Numbered from the stretch's first letter, positions 25,650-37,777 are shown. The stretch: 64,000 nucleotides of DNA from Cavia porcellus (GCF_034190915.1 NW_026947487.1:120551201-120615200); one strand, 5' to 3'. Notes: generated by a model from the sequence alone, not told the origin. Numbers and translations: made by a program.

Positions 25650-25965
25650 TTCATACTATGCAAGAGAAGGGCAGGGCTTTTGTGAGAGCTGAGCTAGTCC
25701 TGGCTAGTCCTGGTGGCAGGAGGTGGCCTGTGTACCATGTAAGGGAGGAAGAGGCTCATGCTCATCTCCTTCCCTCCTTGCTCTTGTTGATTTTGCTGTC
25801 TTCTGCTGCTCTGAAGTGTTGCCTCTATGCCATTCCACCCTGTTTTGGAGCCAGCTGATTATGGACTGAAATCTACACAAACTGTGAGTTAAATAAACCT
25901 TTTCTCACTTGATTTGGGGCATCAGGTATTTTGTCTCACTAACAGAAAAAAATAACCAAGACAGC
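25650..25965 (+). repeat. ERVL-MaLR-type LTR, 3' part
   Basis: The end reads GTGAGTTAAATAAACCTTTT, then CATCAGGTATTTTGTC and AACAGAAAAAAATAACC, the hallmark 3' end of MaLR LTRs. The 5' edge is uncertain; no internal region follows. Confidence 0.65.
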
Positions 25966-26402
25966 CACCTCTCGCACAGTTGAGGTGTTTCTCCATGTCA
26001 TCTCATTAAACCTGAAGTTCCTATATTAGAGTAAGAAGCTGATAAGGCTGCACACAATCTTTCCATAATAAATAGCCTAAAGAGGGTTCTGGAACCCTCA
26101 TTTCAAGTTAGAGTTAACAGGCTCCATCCAGCACTGCCAGAACTTTCAAGGTCAAGGCCTCCACACAGCCAGTTCAGAGAGAAATATTTGTAAGACTATA
26201 GTACTTAGCACTGGGTGTAGAGAACACACTAACTGCAAAAATGCATATTATATTTTAAGTCACTACAATCCACATCATGTTAAGAGCTGCAAAATTTGGA
26301 AAAAGACAAATCACTGAAGAAATGACCAAGGTGAACTACAGGGAATGATTAGAACAAGCTAAGGAGGTAACCCCTCTGAAATAACCAGACATTCCCATCT
26401 AG

Positions 26403-26440
26403 AAAATTAGACATACATTTGAAAATTAGACATACTTTGA
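26403..26440 (+). repeat. About 19-bp tandem duplication
   Basis: GAAAATTAGACATACATTT is followed at once by a near copy. Confidence 0.7.
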
Positions 26441-27189
26441 GGAAGTTTCTGACAGGAAGAATTATTTATGCAAGTGAAAGTGAACTGGATGTAGCAGCGA
26501 AATGGACTGGCCACTTCCAGCCCCACATCCTGGGAGCAGAGTCCAGCACACAGGCTGTTAGTTACATAAGAAATCCATCGTGGCCTATGGGGACACCAAC
26601 AAACCACCAGATCAGAGAAAAGAGATTAGCCTGGGTGCCCATGCAGTAAACTCACGTGCAGCCTGTGGAACAGGAGACTAACAGTTACACTTCCAGGAAG
26701 GCCCCAGCATGGACTCAAAAGCCAGGTTCCACCAAATCAGGGCCCTCAGAAACTGCACAGAGTCCTAAGCCTACTTACTGAGGAGAGGTAATGAACACAA
26801 GCAGGTTTTCCTGAAGGTACAAAGACTTTTCAAAGTTATTAGTTAGCATTTAGCTTCCCTTAACTTACTCAGCTGCAGTTTCTCAGACAGACTGAATCTC
26901 CACAAACACCATCCTCAGTGACTCACACAAGATTAACATATGTGGTCAAAGACCACCCAGTGAGGCCCTGAAACCCAAGCATGGCACAAACACTTGCCAG
27001 GTTTTGGTGCTGTATCAAAGAACATCTCCAAACTATGCCCAAAAGCTACTAACATACTCTTCTATCTCCAACAAGACATTGTCTCAATACAACAGGCCAC
27101 AGAAGCAAATGTGGGAATACAGCTGTCATCTATTTAGCTACACATTCACGGCATTTGTAAAATGTTAAAACAATGATCCTCTAATCTCT

Positions 27190-27297
27190 AAATTTTTGTT
27201 TTGAAAAACAGTATTTTTACCAAGAAGTATTTTTACTAACAAACAAATTTTTGTTTTGAAAAACAGTATTTTTACCAAGAAGTATTTTTACTAACAC
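27190..27297 (+). repeat. 55-bp tandem duplication
   Basis: A unit starting AAATTTTTGTTTTG repeats from 27245. The copies agree over the first 51-53 bases, so the duplication is recent or homogenised. Confidence 0.95.
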
Positions 27298-27693
27298 ACA
27301 ATGAGTTTCTTACCCTATCTGTAAACAGAATCATTATATAAATATTTTCCAAATTTTTCAAGTGTAATTCGGCCAACACCAAAAGATACATACACCTATG
27401 TCCCCAAAGGGTCTCTAGGCTACTCCATGTATAGCACATAAAGAGGTCCTGAGAACCAGTGGCCTGGAGCTCAGGCTCCAACGTCAAAGACCTTGCTCAC
27501 AACAGAGACCTTTTATATCCCTGGATTCCACCATGAATGCTGTGGGCTGGACGAGAAAAGAAGAGTTTTTCTCCCAAAGCACCTGTGGCTTTCTGACTGC
27601 CAGGCTGTTCTGTTCTCAGCAGCCCAGAGAGGATGAACCAGAAGGCCCACGGGGGCAGGTTCTGCAGCCTGAAGCAGTACCCATTGGCCCTGG

Positions 27694-27718
27694 CACAGGA
27701 ACAGGAACAGGAACAGGG
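27694..27718 (+). repeat. (GGAACA)n short tandem repeat
   Basis: Four near-perfect hexamers, CACAGGAACAGGAACAGGAA and onward. Confidence 0.9.
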
Positions 27719-28181
27719 AGGGCATGGGGCTGTAGGCTCAAGGGAAGCACACTGCAAACTGGTCTTTAAGGCAATAAAAAAACACATTTCAAATTTCCTT
27801 CTTCCTTCCTCGGAACAGACCAGCACCATCTTCTCCTGACTGCAGCAAGGAGCCACAGTTGGAGAGGAACAGCAGTCCAAGGAGAAGAGGTCTGCTCCAA
27901 GGCTTCTGGGCTATCAGCCAAGTAGACGTGAGTCTTCTTTCTGGGTCCAGGCTCTGCACACCCAATATCAAAGAACTGAGCTACGATTACAACCAGAATT
28001 CCTAAGTGCAATCACTTGCTTTTAAGCAGCATGTGGTGTCCCCCCACACGGCATCATGAAGCACTCTATGTATTAATAAGTAAATGTCAATACATCATTG
28101 GTTTTCTAAACCCAGGATAAGAGTTACTATCTAGTCTCAAATAGAGAATTTTAGTGACACGAGGTAAGAATGCTGACGAGG

Positions 28182-28252
28182 GCCAGGGATATAGCTCAGC
28201 AGCACAAGCATCTGCCCAGCAAGCGGGAGATCGGGAGTTTGGTCCCTATAAC
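28182..28252 (+). repeat. ID-like SINE
   Basis: GGCCAGGGATATAGCTCAGCA with clear A box; the B box region (GGGAGTTTGGTCCCTA) has drifted. Confidence 0.8.
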
Positions 28253-28312
28253 AGAATGAAAGAAAGGAGGGAGGAAAGAAAGAAGGAAGGGAGGTAGGGA
28301 AGACAGAAAGAA
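28253..28312 (+). repeat. (GAAA/GGAA)n repeat
   Basis: A purine-only tail directly after the ID-like SINE, probably grown from its poly(A). Confidence 0.85.
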
Positions 28313-28509
28313 TAATGCTGGGCGGCACAGTCCTATACACCAATCAGCGGGCTGCACGCCACCAAGACAAGTGGCTCTAAATGAGGTGGTTCAAGTGATT
28401 CCCAAACAGCATCCTTGGCCAGAGACTAGTACCTCAGCTAGCAGCATAATGACAGCAAATGTCTGCAGGGAAACTCCTTCTTCAAGACAGTTCACACAAG
28501 GATCAAAAG

Positions 28510-28672
28510 AGAGCTCCAAGCCAGGCATGACAAGGCATATCTGAGTGCTATGATTACAGCACTCAGGGGGCTGAGAAAGGTGAGTCACTGCAGGAGAGGA
28601 AACGGGCTATACAGTGAGTTCAAGCCTAGCCTGAACTACAAAGTGAAACCCTGTCTCAAAAAAACCAGAAAA
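28510..28672 (+). repeat. B1-like SINE
   Basis: AAGCCAGGCATGACAAGGCA ... GATTACAGCACTCAGGGGG ... GTGAAACCCTGTCTCAAAAA; includes about 20 bp of extra sequence after the head. Confidence 0.8.
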
Positions 28673-29207
28673 ACAGAGCGAGTTTCATGGTTGGCTATGC
28701 TTACTATTTAGTTCTTCAAAGAAGACCAGAGAGAAAATTAATATTGATCCAAGAGATACTGCAATAGGCTAATGGTGTGTCTGAAGCAGAACACAGAGGC
28801 CCTAAAGGGCAACAAATTGTGTCTTTTCATAAAAATATACAGAGGAACTTTCAAGAACACCATTGTGAAGAGGCTGCATGCTGTGTGACTTGACTTTGTG
28901 ACCATCTGCTGAAGACAAACTCGGGACGAGAGTAAAATGATCTGCACTGGCCCAGGCACTGAGGTGAGGGTAGGGGTGGACAGGTGGACCACCAGGGATT
29001 TTCAGGGTAAACCCACTGAGTGCATGCACAACACCCAGAGAAAAACCTGATGGAAACGTGGGCTCTGTGTGACAGATGGACCACACTGCTGTGTACTGCC
29101 GAGGTGCGGGACACTGCGCATGTGTGGGTTGGGCCACATATGAACATCCTGGACTTCACGTCAGTTTGCTCGTGGACCTCAAACTGCTGTAAAAATTAGC
29201 CTTTTTT

Positions 29208-29290
29208 TTTTTTAACTTTATGACGAGGGACAAACTCAGGTCTTGATATATGCTAGATGCGCACTCTGCCGCACAGATACATCCCCAGTT
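29208..29290 (-). repeat. ID-like SINE, old
   Basis: T run, then GGGACAAACTCAGGTC and CCGCACAGATACATCCCCAG. Confidence 0.5.
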
Positions 29291-29756
29291 CGCCTATCTT
29301 TAAGAAAAGTGACTCTCCTACCACCAGACACAAGGTATAACAAAACAGCTTCAACTTGCAAAGCTCACAATCCTGAGTCAGAGACTAGATCTCCCTAGGG
29401 GAAGCCCTAGGTCCCCCTGCCTTTGATTTACATAACAAAAGGCAAGCCTGCAGCCCTGAGGTGGAAACTCCACAGCCCCGGCTCACCATCTGGAATGTAG
29501 TCCCCACACAGCACCACTTTTCCATCTCTGAACACCCCTGCAATCTCCACACACTCCTTTTCACAGCCTGACCTCCTCCAGTACAAACAGGTTAATACAC
29601 CCACTTCCCATAGGACTAACAGAAACAGTGACCCCCACCAAGATGGAAGACACTCAACTACATGTGGACAAGAGCCCTATCCAGAACTGTAACTCAAGTC
29701 TTAGTAGTCATAAAATTCTCTACAGACTATACAGCCACTAAAAATCATACCTGGGA

Positions 29757-30005
29757 GTTGGGAAAGGTGGCATCTTGAGGCAGGAGGATCATTGGACACA
29801 GTATTGGGACAGTATCTCTAAATAATGGGGCAGGGGGAGTGTTAAATGTTGCTCAAGGATGAAACACTTCCCTAGCAAAGCATGAGGCCCTGGGTTCACT
29901 CCCCAGAACCACCAAAACAGAAAAGCCTTATTTAAACTTGGGGTGCAGCTCAGTGGTAAGAGCACCTTTCCCCAGGCTTGATCTCCTGCAACAATCAATT
30001 AATTA
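29757..30005 (+). repeat. Cluster of worn SINE pieces (B1, two ID-like)
   Basis: 29757-29820 has B1-like words (GGCAGGAGGATCATTG). 29850-29925 (GCAAAGCATGAGGCCCTGGG) and 29938-30005 (GGTGCAGCTCAGTGGTAAGA) are two ID-like units. Confidence 0.5.
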
Positions 30006-30017
30006 ATTACTTTCGCA

Positions 30018-30122
30018 TTTGGGCTGTGGTACATGCCATTCCAAGCTACCTGGGAAACCAAACAGGAAAAGTACTTGAATCCAGGCCAGCCTGGGCAACA
30101 TAGCAAGACTTTGTCTTAGCCA
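30018..30122 (+). repeat. B1-like SINE, old
   Basis: GGGCTGTGGTACATGCCATTC ... CAGGCCAGCCTGGGCAACAT ... AAGACTTTGTCTTA. Confidence 0.6.
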
Positions 30123-31349
30123 TAAAAGATCACAGTTGGATCATGGAAAACTAATGATAAATCTTAAAACAAAATATAAAACTTTATATACAACGTACTA
30201 TTTATTTTGTAAAAAGTACACAACACATTCAAAATTTTTACTTTATGTTTTATTTCAAATGATACATTATATAAGATTTTTACTTTCTTTTCTACTTAAC
30301 TTTCTTTACTAATATTACAAGTTCAACTGCGTCCCTAAAAAAGGACATGTGGAAGTCAGCCTGTGATAATTCCCAAATTGGTCTTTGCAAACATGGTTGG
30401 GTTGAGGTCCCAGGATGGACCAGAACCCGCGTGGCTGCTACTCTTACACAGAGGGAAAACATGGACAGAGACACAGGGGATGCGGCTTTGTGAAGACACA
30501 GCGGGGATCCAGTGCCGCAACTAAGACCAAGGAGCACCAGAGATTCCCACAGGCCCCAGTCACTGCGAGAGGCCAGGTTGACGATGTAGGAGTTCCCAGG
30601 CATCTAGGTCTTTGAGGGCAGACTGAGGGGAATACATCTGCATTGGCTAGGGCCCTGGTATGCAGCACTGTCAGGAGGCAGCCCAGCAAACAAATACATT
30701 CAGTTTTTGTTTAAGGTACATGATGAACAGTTTTACTGATAGGAAAGGCTCAATTTTCCTGCAAGACAGAAAATCAACACAGTTCTTAAAGATCTCAATT
30801 CACTGCATAAAAGATCTGACCTTTCAACAAAACACTTAAATTTCATTTTAACCAGCTCTATGTACAGAAGAATGAAGGTTACCTTGGAGACATTAACTTG
30901 TATTTAACCAGAACTCTTTAACTTCACCAATCCACAGGAAGATACCTGAGACTGACTGCTACATGTCTGGGCTGAGTCTCCCAACACTGTAGCGTGAACA
31001 GACAAAGCTCACTCCGGTACTAGTTCTGGTCCCAGCTAATCACTAATCCTGTGTTTGCCCCAGCCTGAATACCCACAACCTCCAAATAACCAACAGGCTG
31101 TTTCTGATTTGTTTGTTCTTTACAGTAACTTGGAACCAGCAGATTTAGCAATTTCTGAAAGTATTAAGCACCAACCAGCAGACTGGAACAAGTCTGGATA
31201 GCTGTGGTACACGGAGCAATGAGGTGGATGGATGGAGGAGGGGGCCCAATGTGTATGAGGTGCCCTGGAGAGATGACACATCCAACTTAAAAGAAAAGAA
31301 AGCGTGCATCCGCCAAGTACATGACCACCAGGCATGCAGCCGAGTCATT

Positions 31350-31402
31350 AATCCAAGGCTAGCCTGGGCAACATGACCCTGTCTCAAAAAAGAAACAAAC
31401 AG
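31350..31402 (+). repeat. B1-like SINE right end
   Basis: CAAGGCTAGCCTGGGCAACA then CCCTGTCTCAAAAAAG; the left part is absent. Confidence 0.5.
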
Positions 31403-31561
31403 GTACTCGGCCATCCCCAGCTCTCCACATGTAGCAAAATTTTCCTCTTAACTGAGTCCTGTCCTTAGCCAGGCCCAAGCACCTCCACAGGATGATACCT
31501 GGGTACTGCCTGTAAGAAACAGAAACTTAAAAGTGGCCCATTTTCAAGATTAGTCTTTTAA

Positions 31562-31652
31562 GAAGCCAGAGCTATAGCTCAGTAGCATAAGTACCTGCCT
31601 GCCAAGTACAAGGCCCTGAGTTCAATTCCTGGTACAAAAACGAAAAAAAAAA
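31562..31652 (+). repeat. ID-like SINE
   Basis: GCCAGAGCTATAGCTCAGTAG, B box GAGTTCAATTCC, tail GGTACAAAAACGAAAA. ATTAGTCTTT flanks both sides as a target duplicate. Confidence 0.88.
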
Positions 31653-31931
31653 TTAGTCTTTAACTCTGAGTGGAAAGTTACACAAAGACAAAATTTCCTA
31701 CCTTCTTGGAGATGTGACTGAGGTCATGTATCTAAAAGGTCCTTAAACAAAGAGAAAGGGTGGCTTCACTATGCCAATTCTGATTGGAAAAGTACTGACA
31801 CCCACCTGTGGCTTATTCGTTCACCTTCAAATCCACAAAATGTTTGTAGAGGGAGGGAGCCAAAGATATATCTTAATGAAATCTACACAGCATCTGGAAG
31901 ATTGTACCCCTCAGAGAACTTAGCCAGTGAG

Positions 31932-32025
31932 CGGGTTCAGAAGTTTACCTCTGTGGTGTAAGCACCTACCTGGCAAGCACAAGATCATGAGTTCGATCCC
32001 CATTACCAAAGAAAGAAAAAAAGAT
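31932..32025 (+). repeat. ID-like SINE
   Basis: Perfect 16-bp duplicate GAACTTAGCCAGTGAG (31916-31931 and 32026-32041). The A box has drifted (TTTACCTCTGTGG); the B box GAGTTCGATCCCC is intact. Confidence 0.9.
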
Positions 32026-32454
32026 GAACTTAGCCAGTGAGAAACTGAAGGTAAGGACCTGCATGCTCACTGTGCTTGCCTAGCCCTGTTGGTCTGGGAC
32101 ACGCTCTTATAAGATGGAAAAATAGTCTCACTTTCATTATACTTCTGGTGCCCAGTCTGATCTGGCCATTGTACACAATTAAAGGTGAGGAGCACTTATC
32201 CCTCATACCATAACCCAGGGTGTCTGGACACTACCAAAACAAGCCTGCACTGAGGCTACAAGACCTGGAAAAGCATTTCCATGTTGAATCCACACACCAC
32301 ACAACATGTAACATACCTGAACTTCCTAGGCAAAATGATTCAAAGAGGTGTCTTTTGATGAGACCCCACACCTCTTCCACTTTAAGAATACTGATAAAAA
32401 CATCTGGTGCATGCCAACTCAGATCATTTGCAAAGGGATTTTAAAACAGAGTGG

Positions 32455-32592
32455 AGCCAGGGATGGTGTGCTATGCACCAGTCATCCCAGCACCTAGGGA
32501 GGTTGAGGCAGGAAAACTGCAAATTAGATTCCAGCCTGAACAATTTAGCAAGACCATGCCTCAAAATAAAAAATAAATAAATAAATAAAAGG
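32455..32592 (+). repeat. B1-like SINE with (AATA)n tail
   Basis: GAGCCAGGGATGGTGTGCTA ... GGGAGGTTGAGGCAGG ... CATGCCTCAAAATAAA, tail expanded to AATA units. Confidence 0.75.
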
Positions 32593-32593
32593 A

Positions 32594-32645
32594 ACCCATA
32601 ATGTAGCTCAGTAGTAGTACAGGGCCCCTAGGTTCAAATCTACTG
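32594..32645 (+). repeat. Short ID-like fragment
   Basis: AATGTAGCTCAGTAGTAG ... CTAGGTTCAAATC; the tRNA middle is shortened. Confidence 0.45.
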
Positions 32646-35139
32646 TCAGGAGGGGGTAGAGAGGGGCAAGAGATGGGTGGGTGGGCGGGCAGGCAGACAG
32701 GGTGTACCCGCTGCTGGTCTAAGGCAGGCCACTAGAATGCAAAGAGGCCTTCATGACCCACAGGTCCCTACACACACAGCTGCTGGCCATACTTCCTGGA
32801 GAACCCCACTACTTGAGGACAGCAAGGTTCTTCATACAGGTAAGGCAGCTACAGAGAGAGGCTGAGTTCTGATAGAAAATTCCAGGAAATCTACAAAGTG
32901 ACTGAACACATGTCTAATAGAATTAGAAAGCAACAGTAGCTTATCCCCAAAACTGATAGACTCAGTAAGTGTTTATTAGGAACCCTGCTGCTTCCTTGGG
33001 CAGTTGAAGAGCAAAAAGATGATACAAGGCAAAGAAATGTGGCAAACCCAAGCCACACCACACTTCTGACTAAAACTGCAAACTATGAAGAATCGCAGAG
33101 CAAACACTAGACAGGCTGCTGGCCAGGCACTAGTAAGTGCCAGCACCACCCAGCCCAGGAACCATGCTACAGAAAAGGAGTCTCCTTGAACATCAGTGCC
33201 TACCAACGGGCCACGTGAACCAGGGACACTGTCACAAGTGCCACACCAAGTGGTTCAGGAGTACAGGAACAGCACTAACTCAGTAAGGGTGACTGAGGCC
33301 CTGGTTTGGAATTTCTCCTCCTCCACAAAGCACTAAATCCCAAGCAAATGCCTCAGAGAGTAGCTGTGTGATCGCAGCAGACACAGCAATGGGAAAAAAG
33401 CCAGCTTTCCAGAAGCAAAAGACAAGAAAAATAATATAGTGCCTTTGCTGAAAGCACTTGAAATCCAGAAACCCTGGATGCTCAGCCCCAAGGGCCCAGA
33501 AACCCCACTGTGCATCCCCCGTGCAAGTTTCCCTGCATGTGAGGACTAACAGCCATCAAGGGTTACTCTGTTGCTCTAGTATCCTTCAGAAAAGAGGGTA
33601 CTACACTCTCAGTATAGCAGGTTGGATGAAGGAATGGAAAGCTGCCCTTGCAGGCGCTGCCAACACTCCCAGGGGTGCTGCCTCAGATCTGCCCTTCCTG
33701 GACCTGACTCCAGCCGGGACACGGGCCAGCAGCACTCTGGATAAACTGAGCAGCAGCACCTCTGTACTATAGCATGCTGTGTTTTACCAAAATCTGAAGA
33801 AAAGCAGCTCTCACAGGTATTCAAAGCCATTAGCTCTGGACCAAAACACCAGGAAGCCAGGGTCACTTTTATCTCCAAAGCACTACCAATATGGAACCAC
33901 CATGCCAATTGCACTGCTAGCTTCTAAGTGATACATTCTTTTCTCTAGGTGGGCATGTGAACAAACTTAGCAACAATCATACCTGCAGACCACTGCAAGC
34001 ACACGTATCTAAAATTGATCTCCACAAATAAGCATACAATGGCTTCTATAAGTCACCACACCCCCGCCTCCCACCCCCACATCCCAGTCACTAAGTTCAC
34101 AAGGTAAGGCTGAGCACACAAAGGGAGGGAGAAGCACACAAGCCTATCTTCTTAATGCTCCCACAGTCTCCTGTGAGTCAAAGTAGGAACCCTTCTTCCC
34201 CAGACCTGTGCTCAAGGAATATTCCCTGGCTCCTAACAGATGCTTAGGCACGGAGAAGAAAGGGAAGCAGGCAGTGCTAACAGAGGTCCTTTATCAGCCG
34301 CTTCACCAGTCATGTACCAGAAAAGATGCTACCAGGATGCAATGCTCTCAAGATTACCTACAGCACCCTTCTCCCACCGAGGCCCACAGTTGGGGCTTCC
34401 AGTCTTCACTCTTCACCCACCACAGGCTCCAAGGCAGGGCAGACATGTCACAGAGTTCAGAGTACCATCACGGTCCTAACTCTGGTCATGCCTTTTATCT
34501 TCCACTTCACTAGTATGAAACCACATCTGCAGCACTTCCACACATTTTGTTCTAAGATGAACACAGGTGTGGCGATCTGCAGAACACACACATGTTATGC
34601 CAGCGATTCCAACCACAACACAAACATTCCCCTCACCCATGCAAGGAAGACACAGGCTTCACTCCATTGCTCTCCAAGATACTTGGGGCAAACGTGCCAC
34701 CATGACCCTGGCAAGGTAAGGACTCACCCACAGGATAGCATCTTGTGTCTAGCACACACCAGCAGGACACAGCCAGGACAGCTCCAGGCATACCAATGCT
34801 TGGATCTAAGGGGCAAAGCACCAATGAGGACAGTACAGCTGGAGGCCAGAGCTTGCCAGCTCCTGCCTAGACCGGGCAGGACGCACTCAGACAGAGAAGA
34901 GCCCAGGGTTGCTCTTTGAGCTGAAGAGCAGTAGCACAGCACAGGGTGTAGCCAATCTCCAGAACCGGCTCCCTTAGGACGTGGGTGCCTCCCAGAAGCA
35001 CAGGGAAAGCCCTGTAGAACTCTGGGAAAAGACAGAGGTACCTGGAAGCAAACTGTGACACCTTTGTGACCTAGGAGAGAAGTTGGGTCGTTCAGGGCAA
35101 CTCGGCACATCCTGCATCAAAATACAAACAGCAACACAA
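32646..35139. other. No gene confirmed
   Basis: Several long overlapping frames in both strands (for example 34326-34919, 197 codons) follow a C-rich composition bias. None has a motif I recognise. A plus-strand donor-like GCAAG|GTAAGG is near 34714. Confidence 0.45.
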
Positions 35140-35222
35140 CAGGCTTGGGGATGCAGTTCAGTGGTGCAGCACCCCTGGGCTGAACTTCCAGTGCACCCCA
35201 CGCCAAATCCTACACCAAAAAA
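35140..35222 (+). repeat. ID-like SINE, old
   Basis: GGGGATGCAGTTCAGTGGTG A box region; right half diverged. Confidence 0.5.
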
Positions 35223-35521
35223 CAAAGAAACAGCAAGGGGTGGGAAGCTCTTAAGAGAGCTAAACACTTTTCACGCTAACAACTCTAACCCCAATGACAT
35301 GTAATATTCTCTAAGTTATTTGTAGTTTCAGGGAGCCTAATCATAGAAAATTCCTCAGAACCCTAAAATTACAAGACGTGATTATACTAAAGAACTACCC
35401 CATAATTTATACTGGCATAATTAGTTATGCATATTTCTTTAATAATAAGCCAAATTGTGTTTTGTTATTCATTTATAAATTCTAACAAAAAAATTTTTTA
35501 TGTTAGAAAAGGAAGAGAGGG

Positions 35522-35630
35522 GTCAGAGATTTTGCTCAGTGGTTTAAGTGCCTGCCTGGCAAGGGCAAGGTCATAGGTTGGATCCCCGGTACAAAAAAAA
35601 AAAAAAAAGAAAAAAGAAAAAAAGGAAAGA
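35522..35630 (+). repeat. ID-like SINE
   Basis: GGTCAGAGATTTTGCTCAGTG, CTGCCTGGCAAGGGCAAGG, GGATCCCCGGTAC then a 16-A tail. Confidence 0.85.
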
Positions 35631-35798
35631 AAGGGAGGAGAATTAACATTAGGACCTCCAATTCCTCATAAGTCTGCAAACCCAACCCAGCATCATACTA
35701 AGTCTTCCACTATCCAAGGGAGAAGCAACACCAGAAGCCATAGCCATGACCAGTAGTCTAGGAGAGTCAGGGATCACATTTAAGGATCCTCCACACAT

Positions 35799-35867
35799 CA
35801 CTTTCTCACATGCCCCATAAGTTCAACATTTCTCACTTTCTCACATGCCCCATAAGTTCAACATTTC
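35799..35867 (+). repeat. 35-bp tandem duplication
   Basis: CACTTTCTCACATGCCCCAT and the rest of the unit recur exactly from 35834. Confidence 0.95.
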
Positions 35868-35887
35868 AAGTCAGAAGTGATCACTTT

Positions 35888-35985
35888 TTATTTTTGGCAA
35901 TGTTCTGCTGAGAATCAAACTCAGTGTCTCCTGCTTACTAGACAAACGATCCACCACTAATCTATACCCTGCCTCTAGCCCTCAG
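35888..35985 (-). repeat. ID-like SINE, old
   Basis: GAGAATCAAACTCAGTGTCTC (B box side) to TAATCTATACCCTGCCTCTAG. Confidence 0.5.
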
Positions 35986-36021
35986 TTTTTCAAATGTTCA
36001 TGTACAATGTAAAATATGAAG

Positions 36022-36215
36022 TTAGGCATTTTAGTGCACATCTGTAATCTTAACACTCTGGGAAGCAGAAGCTGAGGCAAGAGGATCTTAAGTTTGAAGA
36101 AGCTTGGACAACTCAGAGGGATCCTGTCTCAAAACATTAAAAAAAGAAAAAAATTAAAAGGGCTGTGAATATTGCTCAAAGGCTCTGGAGTTCAATCCCC
36201 AATACTGCCAAAACA
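36022..36215 (+). repeat. B1-like SINE followed by an ID-like fragment
   Basis: 36022-36145 runs from GTTAGGCATTTTAGTGCACA to GATCCTGTCTCAAAAC. 36160-36215 (GCTGTGAATATTGCTCAAAG, GAGTTCAATCCCC) is ID-like. Confidence 0.6.
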
Positions 36216-36307
36216 AAGAGAGAAAGAGGGAATCCATCCTAACTTCCTGTCATATAAATAACACTGCCTTTATTATGACGACATACCACTTTTAAACAAC
36301 AACATGA

Positions 36308-36430
36308 TGCCAGGTGTGGTGATACAGGCCTCCAATCCCAGCATCTGGGAAGCAGAGCCAGGAAGAATCTGAGTGCAAGGTTAGCCTGGACTTCACAGCA
36401 AGATTCTGTTTCAGAAAACGGGAAAAAGGG
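36308..36430 (+). repeat. B1-like SINE
   Basis: GCCAGGTGTGGTGATACAGG ... AGGTTAGCCTGGACTTCACA ... GATTCTGTTTCAGAAAAC. Confidence 0.72.
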
Positions 36431-36600
36431 TTTTAGAGATACTCGCCCCCATTTTCGTTACAAAAGTGATTTAGTATTCCCACACAGCACAGGTCAGCCC
36501 TGGATGGCCGCTCCGTTTGTAGGCAGAATTTGCTGCACCAGTGACTATGGAGATACTCATGGTGAGCCAGCACTGTGTGCCACCACCAGGGGCCACCGTG

Positions 36601-36640
36601 ACCTTGTCACTTTCCTGGAGACCTTGTCACTTTCCTCATG
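36601..36640 (+). repeat. 20-bp tandem duplication
   Basis: ACCTTGTCACTTTCCTGGAG is followed by ACCTTGTCACTTTCCTCATG. Confidence 0.9.
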
Positions 36641-36654
36641 ACTCATGAGGAAAG
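36630..36654. other. Perfect inverted repeat with AP-1-type site at its centre
   Basis: CTTTCCTCATG, spacer ACT, CATGAGGAAAG: 11-bp perfect arms. The middle reads TGACTCA (36639-36645), the classic TRE/AP-1 core. Binding is not shown by sequence alone. Confidence 0.75.
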
Positions 36655-37459
36655 ATGTTAACAGAGAAATGCACCTGTGGACAGCTTAAGCCAGAGATAT
36701 ATAAAGGTTTTATAAAAATCCACTAGACCTAATTATTTTAAGGATATATTTACAGTTGCACTTCCAGTAAAAGAAACCAGCACCCAGGAGCAAACAGAGG
36801 CAAGAAGAGCTGAGGGCAGGCTGTCCTGTCCCTGGCAACGCCTCAGGCAGGACAAACCCAGCATCCACCACACAGGGCACCTCAGCAACACAGGTGGCAC
36901 AGCGCACGTGCACGGCAGTGTGCCCAGTAAGGAACTGTGGCCTAGCACCTCACCAGACCACTCAAACTCTACTGTAAGTCACCAGGATAAAAACAATAAA
37001 AAAAGAACAAGCCATGTTAAAAGAATGAAGGGTTACTGGAGAACCTGCAGAAGTGTGTTTTTAACATTCTGCACTTTAAGGAAAGAGCATGGAGGGCAGC
37101 CCTCAGGAGCGTGCTTCTGCTGCTCATAGGTCCTGACACACTGTGACACACTTTCCCACTTTTGGCCAGGAGGCCTCCCTGCTATGCAGGAAGAGACTTT
37201 CTTTTCTAAGTGGGAATAGCATAGACAAAAAAGTCATAATCAATACTAAACATTTACAGTTCATAGAAACAAATGGAAAAAAGCACCTCAGACTGTCATC
37301 ATGATGTATTTGAAAGACCACTCTCCTTGCATCCGAATGCATTCCAAGTTCCCATGAGCTCCAGTTCAGTCTCCAGCTAGGGTACAAACCAAGGAGGCCA
37401 ATCTCAGATTCTGAGGACTGAGTGCTGATTTGATTTCTTCTAGTTCTAGTTTGTTTCAT

Positions 37460-37608
37460 TGTATTTTTGAGACAGGGTCTCATTGTATAGTGCAGGCTGA
37501 CTGTGAACTCACTGTATATCCCAGGCTTGCGTCAAACTCGTGGCACTCCTTCTGCCTCAGCCTCCCGAGAGCTGTATTCCTCTAGGTGCGCTCTACCACG
37601 CCTGGCTT
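37460..37608 (-). repeat. B1-like SINE
   Basis: TTTTGAGACAGGGTCTCATT to CTCTACCACGCCTGGCTTC, with CCTCAGCCTCCCGAGAGCTG between. Confidence 0.9.
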
Positions 37609-37661
37609 CTAATTTAGAAAATGTGTTTTGAATCGTTAAATGCTTTAAAAGTTCTATTCTT

Positions 37662-37777
37662 TTTGTGTGTGTGTGTGTGTGTGTCTTTTTCCTTTTTATT
37701 GGTACCGGGGATCAAACTCACGACTGCCTGCTTGCAAGGCAGGCGCTTATGCCACTTTGCTAAATCCCCAGCCCCCA
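37662..37777 (-). repeat. ID-like SINE with a GT run in its tail
   Basis: (TG)n then TCTTTTTCCTTTTTATTGG (tail complement), GGTACCGGGGATCAAACTC and GCTAAATCCCCAGCCCC. Confidence 0.9.

Noticed and set aside
34326..34919. 197-codon open frame on the plus strand
   Set aside because: No recognisable domain, overlapping long frames on both strands, and C/A-biased composition that lowers stop frequency.
34867..35061. Minus-strand segment after a good acceptor (CTTCTCTCCTAG near 35072)
   Set aside because: No paired donor of similar quality and no known protein; insufficient to call an exon.
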